This document shows, in pieces, positions 7,188 through 9,934 of a stretch of DNA of 9,934 nucleotides (position 1 is its first letter; the number at the start of each line of letters is the position of its first letter). The stretch spans positions 1-9,934 of the forward strand of contig CAMPGR010000133.1 in the NCBI GenBank assembly GCA_946885605.1. Reading direction: 5' to 3'. Under the pieces are notes generated by a model that was not told where the DNA came from, ran no database searches, and saw nothing but the letters and a program-made list of their open reading frames with translations. This DNA is from an uncultured Pseudomonadota bacterium. GTDB lineage: Bacteria > Pseudomonadota > Gammaproteobacteria > Burkholderiales > SG8-41. Made by a program: the position numbers and the translations under genes.

Positions 7188-8695
7188 GCGTGCGGATCTC
7201 GCAGCAGCAGCTCGAATCGTACCTCTGGGGTGCGGCGACGCTCTTGCGCGGGACGATCGATGCCGGCGACTACAAGCAGTTCATCTTCCCGCTGCTGTTC
7301 TACAAGCGCCTGTGCGATGTGTTCGACGAAGAAACACAAGCTGCACTGAAGGAATCGGGCGGCGATGCCGACTTTGCCGCGTATCCGGAAAACCACCGCT
7401 TCCAGATACCGCCGCAAGCGCATTGGCGCGAGGCGCGAAAAGTCTCGCGCAACGTGGGCCGCACACTCCAGAACGCCATGCGCGCCATCGAAACCGCGAA
7501 TCCCGAAAAGCTCTACGGCATCTTCGGCGATGCGCAGTGGACCAACAAGGATCGTCTACCCGACGCCATGCTGCGCGATCTCGTCGAGCATTTCTCGTCA
7601 CTCGAATTGACCGTCGCAAATCTTCCCGAGGACGTGCTGGGTAACGGCTACGAATACGTCATCAAGACATTTGCCGACGACTCCGGTCATACCGCCGCCG
7701 AGTTCTACACCAACCGCACCGTGGTGCACCTCATGACCGAGATGCTGGAGCCCCAGCCCGGCGAGAGCATCTACGATCCCACCTGCGGCTCTGGCGGCAT
7801 GCTGCTCTCCTGCATCGCACACCTGCGCCGTCAGAAAAAGGAGTGGCGCAACGTGCGCCTCTACGGGCAGGAGCGCAATCTCATGACCTCCTCGATCGCC
7901 CGCATGAACTGCTTTCTCCACGGCATCGAGGACTTTCGCATCGAGCGCGGGGACACGCTCTCCGAACCGAAGTTCGTGCAGGGCGACCGCTTGATGCGCT
8001 TTGACGTGGTACTCGCCAATCCGCCGTATTCGATCAAGCAGTGGGACCGCGACGCCTTTGCCTCCGACCCCTGGGGCCGCAATCTCTACGGCACGCCGCC
8101 ACAAGGCCGCGCGGACTACGCTTTCTGGCAGCACATCGTCTGCAGCCTCGCGGCGAAAGGCGGTCGCTGCGCCATCCTGTTCCCGCACGGCGTGCTGTTT
8201 CGCCAGGAAGAGGCGGACATGCGGCGCAAGCTTGTGGAGGCGGATCTCATCGAGTGCGTGCTCGGCCTGGGACCGAACCTCTTCTACAACTCGCCGATGG
8301 AGGCGTGCGTCGTCATCTGCCGCGCATCCAAGCCCAAGGCGCGGCGCAACAAGCTTCTCCTCATCAACGCCGTCAACGAGGTCACGCGCGAGCGCGCCCA
8401 GAGCTTTCTCACCGACGATCACATCGAGCACATCGTCGAGGCCTACAAGGCGTTCAAGGACGAGCCGGGCTTTGCGCGCGTGGCGACGCTGGAGGAAATT
8501 CGCGCGAAGGACGGCAACTTGAGCATTCCGCTCTACGTGGCGGCGTCGGCGAGCGAGGCCCGGGAAGAGCGCGCGGGCTATGAAGCGAACGGACTGCCTG
8601 CTGCGCTTCAGGCGTGGCTCGAAAGCTCGCAGCAGGTGCGGACAGTGTTCAATGACTTGATGGCGCGACCGTTTGAGCGCAGCGGGAAAGGGTGA
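7184..8695 (+). CDS. hsdM: Type I restriction-modification N6-adenine DNA methylase subunit, second copy
   Basis: 503 aa, starting at the GTG at 7184, whose sequence overlaps the previous stop as GTGA. AAGG inside the upstream gene can serve as ribosome binding site, so translation is coupled. It is a clear paralogue of the first copy along its whole length: LESYLWGAATLLRGTIDAGD at the start, LYGIFGDAQWTNKDRL identical in both, motif I D198-PTCGSGGM, FYTNRTVV before it, and motif IV N279-PPY-282. NPPY is the standard gamma-type adenine methylase tetrapeptide; the first copy has NPPF. The C-terminus (AALQAWLESSQQVRTVFNDL) differs from the first copy, which would fit a different partner contact. 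Both copies keep all visible catalytic motifs, so neither looks dead. No hsdS follows; the next genes are the hip pair. Confidence 0.95.
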   Translation: MSVRISQQQLESYLWGAATLLRGTIDAGDYKQFIFPLLFYKRLCDVFDEETQAALKESGGDADFAAYPENHRFQIPPQAHWREARKVSRNVGRTLQNAMRAIETANPEKLYGIFGDAQWTNKDRLPDAMLRDLVEHFSSLELTVANLPEDVLGNGYEYVIKTFADDSGHTAAEFYTNRTVVHLMTEMLEPQPGESIYDPTCGSGGMLLSCIAHLRRQKKEWRNVRLYGQERNLMTSSIARMNCFLHGIEDFRIERGDTLSEPKFVQGDRLMRFDVVLANPPYSIKQWDRDAFASDPWGRNLYGTPPQGRADYAFWQHIVCSLAAKGGRCAILFPHGVLFRQEEADMRRKLVEADLIECVLGLGPNLFYNSPMEACVVICRASKPKARRNKLLLINAVNEVTRERAQSFLTDDHIEHIVEAYKAFKDEPGFARVATLEEIRAKDGNLSIPLYVAASASEAREERAGYEANGLPAALQAWLESSQQVRTVFNDLMARPFERSGKG

Positions 8696-8709
8696 TCCCG
8701 ACTGGTGCT

Positions 8710-8726
8710 AAAAACGCGGTGTTTTT
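8710..8726 (+). terminator. Weak AT-rich hairpin after the methylase pair
   Basis: AAAAAC (8710-8715) pairs with GTTTTT (8721-8726) around a 5-base loop and ends in a T run (8722-8727). The stem is short and A/T-rich, so it may be only a partial terminator. It would separate methylase transcription from the hip operon. A second small hairpin, GGTGT-AAGG-ACACC (8740-8753), follows without a T run. Confidence 0.3.
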
Positions 8727-8745
8727 TAATTCAGCGGCCGGTGTA

Positions 8746-8775
8746 AGGACACCTAGGGATTATGCCTAATATAAT
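8746..8775 (+). promoter_or_regulatory. Candidate promoter 1 of the hip operon
   Basis: The -10 is TATAAT at 8770-8775, a perfect hexamer lying inside operator 1. The best -35 is AGGACA at 8746-8751 with an 18-base spacer (four of six bases match TTGACA). A repressor bound at operator 1 would block it directly. Confidence 0.45.
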
Positions 8776-8779
8776 AGGC
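8764..8779. promoter_or_regulatory. Operator palindrome 1
   Basis: GCCTAATATAATAGGC, palindromic at 14 of 16 positions. It is the first of four like sites upstream of the HTH gene and overlaps the TATAAT of promoter 1. Confidence 0.75.
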
Positions 8780-8794
8780 TATATGACGCATAAT

Positions 8795-8810
8795 GCCTAA
8801 TAAAATAGGC
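8795..8810. promoter_or_regulatory. Operator palindrome 2
   Basis: GCCTAATAAAATAGGC, palindromic at 12 of 16 positions with both GCCTA/TAGGC ends intact. Its start is 31 bp from that of palindrome 1. Confidence 0.72.
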
Positions 8811-8817
8811 AAATACA

Positions 8818-8846
8818 TTGACAGAACAAAGGGAAATGCCTAATAT
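8818..8846 (+). promoter_or_regulatory. Candidate main promoter of the hip operon
   Basis: A perfect -35 TTGACA (8818-8823), a 17-base spacer and the -10 TATAAT-like TAATAT (8841-8846). The -10 lies inside operator 3, the perfect palindrome. Transcription would start near 8853. That leaves the ATG at 8858 almost leaderless and favours the ATG at 8879, which has its own AAGG ribosome binding site. Confidence 0.75.
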
Positions 8847-8853
8847 ATTAGGC
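8838..8853. promoter_or_regulatory. Operator palindrome 3 (perfect)
   Basis: GCCTAATATATTAGGC is a perfect 16-bp palindrome covering the -10 box of the main promoter. Its start is 43 bp from palindrome 2. It is probably the highest-affinity site (inference from symmetry). Confidence 0.82.
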
Positions 8854-8868
8854 GTTAATGAGCATAAG

Positions 8869-8884
8869 GCCTATTTTAATGGGC
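8869..8884. promoter_or_regulatory. Operator palindrome 4, overlapping the HTH start codon
   Basis: GCCTATTTTAATGGGC, palindromic at 12 of 16 positions and the most diverged copy. Its start is 31 bp from palindrome 3. It spans the preferred ATG (8879-8881), so the coding sequence constrains its right half, which may explain the TAGGC to TGGGC change. Confidence 0.6.
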
Positions 8885-9214
8885 GAATTTTCGGCATTGC
8901 CAGAGAACGTTACATCCCGCATCAGAATGCTCGGTCAGCGCATCAGGCTGGCCCGAACCCGCCGCAAGCTCTCCATCGCCGAACTCGCGACGAAAGCCGG
9001 GATCGATCGCAATACGCTGGGCGCCCTTGAATTCGGCAAACCTGGCGTCTCCATCAGCGCCTACATCATGGTGTTGTGGGCGCTGGGGCTGGAGCACACG
9101 CTGGATGCCGTGGCGCATCCGGACACAGACAGCCATGGCAAAACGCTCGAAGCCGCGCGCCGGCCCAAGCGCGTCCGCAAGCCGCGCGCTGCCCGAAAAG
9201 AATATGACTTCTGA
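8879..9214 (+). CDS. Helix-turn-helix (Xre/HipB-like) antitoxin and autorepressor
   Basis: 111 aa from the ATG at 8879, with AAGG at 8866-8869 as ribosome binding site. An in-frame ATG at 8858 would give 118 aa but sits about 5 bases after the predicted transcription start. Residues 15-75 are an Xre-type DNA-binding domain (IRMLGQRIRLARTRRKLSIA), with the helix-turn-helix at about 32-53 (AELATKAGIDRNTLGALEFG). The tail from residue 94 (RRPKRVRKPRAARKEYDF) is strongly basic, ends in an aromatic residue and is probably unstructured when free. Known for HipB: a dimer that represses its own operon and binds HipA. The four palindromes just upstream fit this role. The stop overlaps the HipA start by 11 bp, so the two are one operon. 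Identity as the HipB partner rests on context and the HTH; full HipB similarity is not proven. Confidence 0.88.
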   Translation: MGEFSALPENVTSRIRMLGQRIRLARTRRKLSIAELATKAGIDRNTLGALEFGKPGVSISAYIMVLWALGLEHTLDAVAHPDTDSHGKTLEAARRPKRVRKPRAARKEYDF

Positions 9215-9934
9215 GCGGCAGGCCTACATCTATATACAGTTGCCCGGCACACCGGAGACCGTGCCGGCCGCCTTGCTCAAGGTGGAGCCACTGCGCGACG
9301 GTACGTCTGTTGGCCGCTTTCGGTACGGCGATCGCTACCTCGCGCGTCCGGATGCCGTCGAACTCGACCCCTTCGAGCTTCCACTCGGCGACACCGTGTA
9401 CGAGTTCACCAAGCTCAACGGCATCCCGGGTGCCGTGCGCGATGCCGGTCCCGATGCCTGGGGGCGGCGCGTCATCGAGCACAAGCTCGATCGTGCCCCG
9501 GCCGACATGACTGAAATCGACTACCTGCTGAACGGCCCACAGGATGGCGCGGGCAACCTGACCTTCGGTCTCAAGGTGCAACCGCCGGCACCGGTGCGTC
9601 GCTATAACCGCACGCATCAGCTTGCCGACCTGGTTGCTGCGGCCGAAGCCATCGAAGAAGGCAAACGCGTGCCGCAGCACCTACTCGAGGAACTCGATCC
9701 GGGCACGTCGATGGGCGGTGCGCGGCCCAAGGCCACCATCGAGGATGGCGATGCGCTGTGGGTCGGGAAATTTCCGGAGAAGGGCGACCGCGTCAACCAG
9801 CAGCGCATCGAGTACGCCACACTCGAACTCGCGCGCAAGAGCGGTCTCACCGTCTGCACCGCACGCATCGAGTCGATCGGCGGCCGCGATGTGCTGATGG
9901 TGAAGCGTTTCGACCGAGAATGGACGGACGCTGG
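9204..9934 (+). CDS. hipA: HipA family toxin, serine/threonine kinase (3' partial)
   Basis: The frame from the ATG at 9204 runs open through the right edge, giving 243 codons of an expected 400-440. GAAAAG lies just upstream as a modest ribosome binding site, inside the end of the HTH gene. Residues about 8-110 match the HipA N-terminal subdomain (VGRFRYGDRYL, then AVRDAGPDAWGRRVIEHKL). Residues about 165-240 begin the kinase part: GTSMGGARPKATI (167-179), with S169 in the loop that in E. coli HipA carries the autophosphorylated serine; WVGKFP with K189 as the likely ATP-binding lysine; the RIEYATLELARKSGL helix; and VLMVKRFDRE. Known for HipA: phosphorylates glutamyl-tRNA synthetase and induces growth arrest, neutralised by HipB. 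The target here is unknown. The catalytic Asp and DFG-like metal motif lie beyond the window, so activity cannot be judged. Confidence 0.9.
   Translation, partial: MTSERQAYIYIQLPGTPETVPAALLKVEPLRDGTSVGRFRYGDRYLARPDAVELDPFELPLGDTVYEFTKLNGIPGAVRDAGPDAWGRRVIEHKLDRAPADMTEIDYLLNGPQDGAGNLTFGLKVQPPAPVRRYNRTHQLADLVAAAEAIEEGKRVPQHLLEELDPGTSMGGARPKATIEDGDALWVGKFPEKGDRVNQQRIEYATLELARKSGLTVCTARIESIGGRDVLMVKRFDREWTDA

Noticed and set aside
8764..8884. Reading the four GCCTA...TAGGC repeats as a CRISPR array or iteron origin
   Set aside because: The copies are short palindromes with unequal 15- and 27-bp gaps, promoter boxes inside them and an HTH repressor gene directly after, so operators explain them better. 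There is no Rep or Cas gene.

Overview
The window is GC-rich bacterial chromosome, with a strong G/C third-position bias in every real gene. The gene complement (NIPSNAP, fumarylacetoacetate hydrolase family, LVIVD-repeat protein, a CinA/PncC clade protein, type I methylases, HipA) suggests an environmental proteobacterium, most likely a betaproteobacterium of Burkholderiales type. That assignment is an inference from family flavour; there is no rRNA or tRNA to anchor it.

Left part (1-5575), ordinary chromosome: a metallo-beta-lactamase-fold protein with two C-terminal cyclic-nucleotide-binding-like domains, cut by the left edge (+). A long intergenic hairpin with integron-like core half-sites follows, then a two-repeat NIPSNAP protein (-), a divergent fumarylacetoacetate hydrolase family protein (+), a strong bidirectional rho-independent terminator nested in wider repeats, an LVIVD-repeat beta-propeller protein (-), and a divergent CinA-family protein (+).

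Right part (5625-9934), a defence/toxin-antitoxin island: two tandem paralogous type I N6-adenine methylase subunits (HsdM-like) overlap by GTGA and are clearly a translationally coupled pair. No hsdS or hsdR is visible in the window. After about 180 bp of AT-rich DNA come an Xre/HipB-like helix-turn-helix protein and a HipA-family kinase toxin, overlapping each other by 11 bp. HipA runs off the right edge. The AT-rich gap holds four 16-bp GCCTA...TAGGC palindromes at 31, 43 and 31 bp spacing (close to 3, 4 and 3 helical turns). Two good promoters have their -10 boxes inside palindromes 1 and 3, which fits tight autoregulation of the hip operon.

How it fits together (inference): the two methylases may form a heteromeric modification complex whose specificity and restriction subunits lie beyond the window. 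The hip module, with its own operator-controlled promoter, sits in or next to that restriction-modification locus, perhaps as a back-up or addiction element. The phased operator array and the coupled unlike methylase pair are the two most interesting signals.
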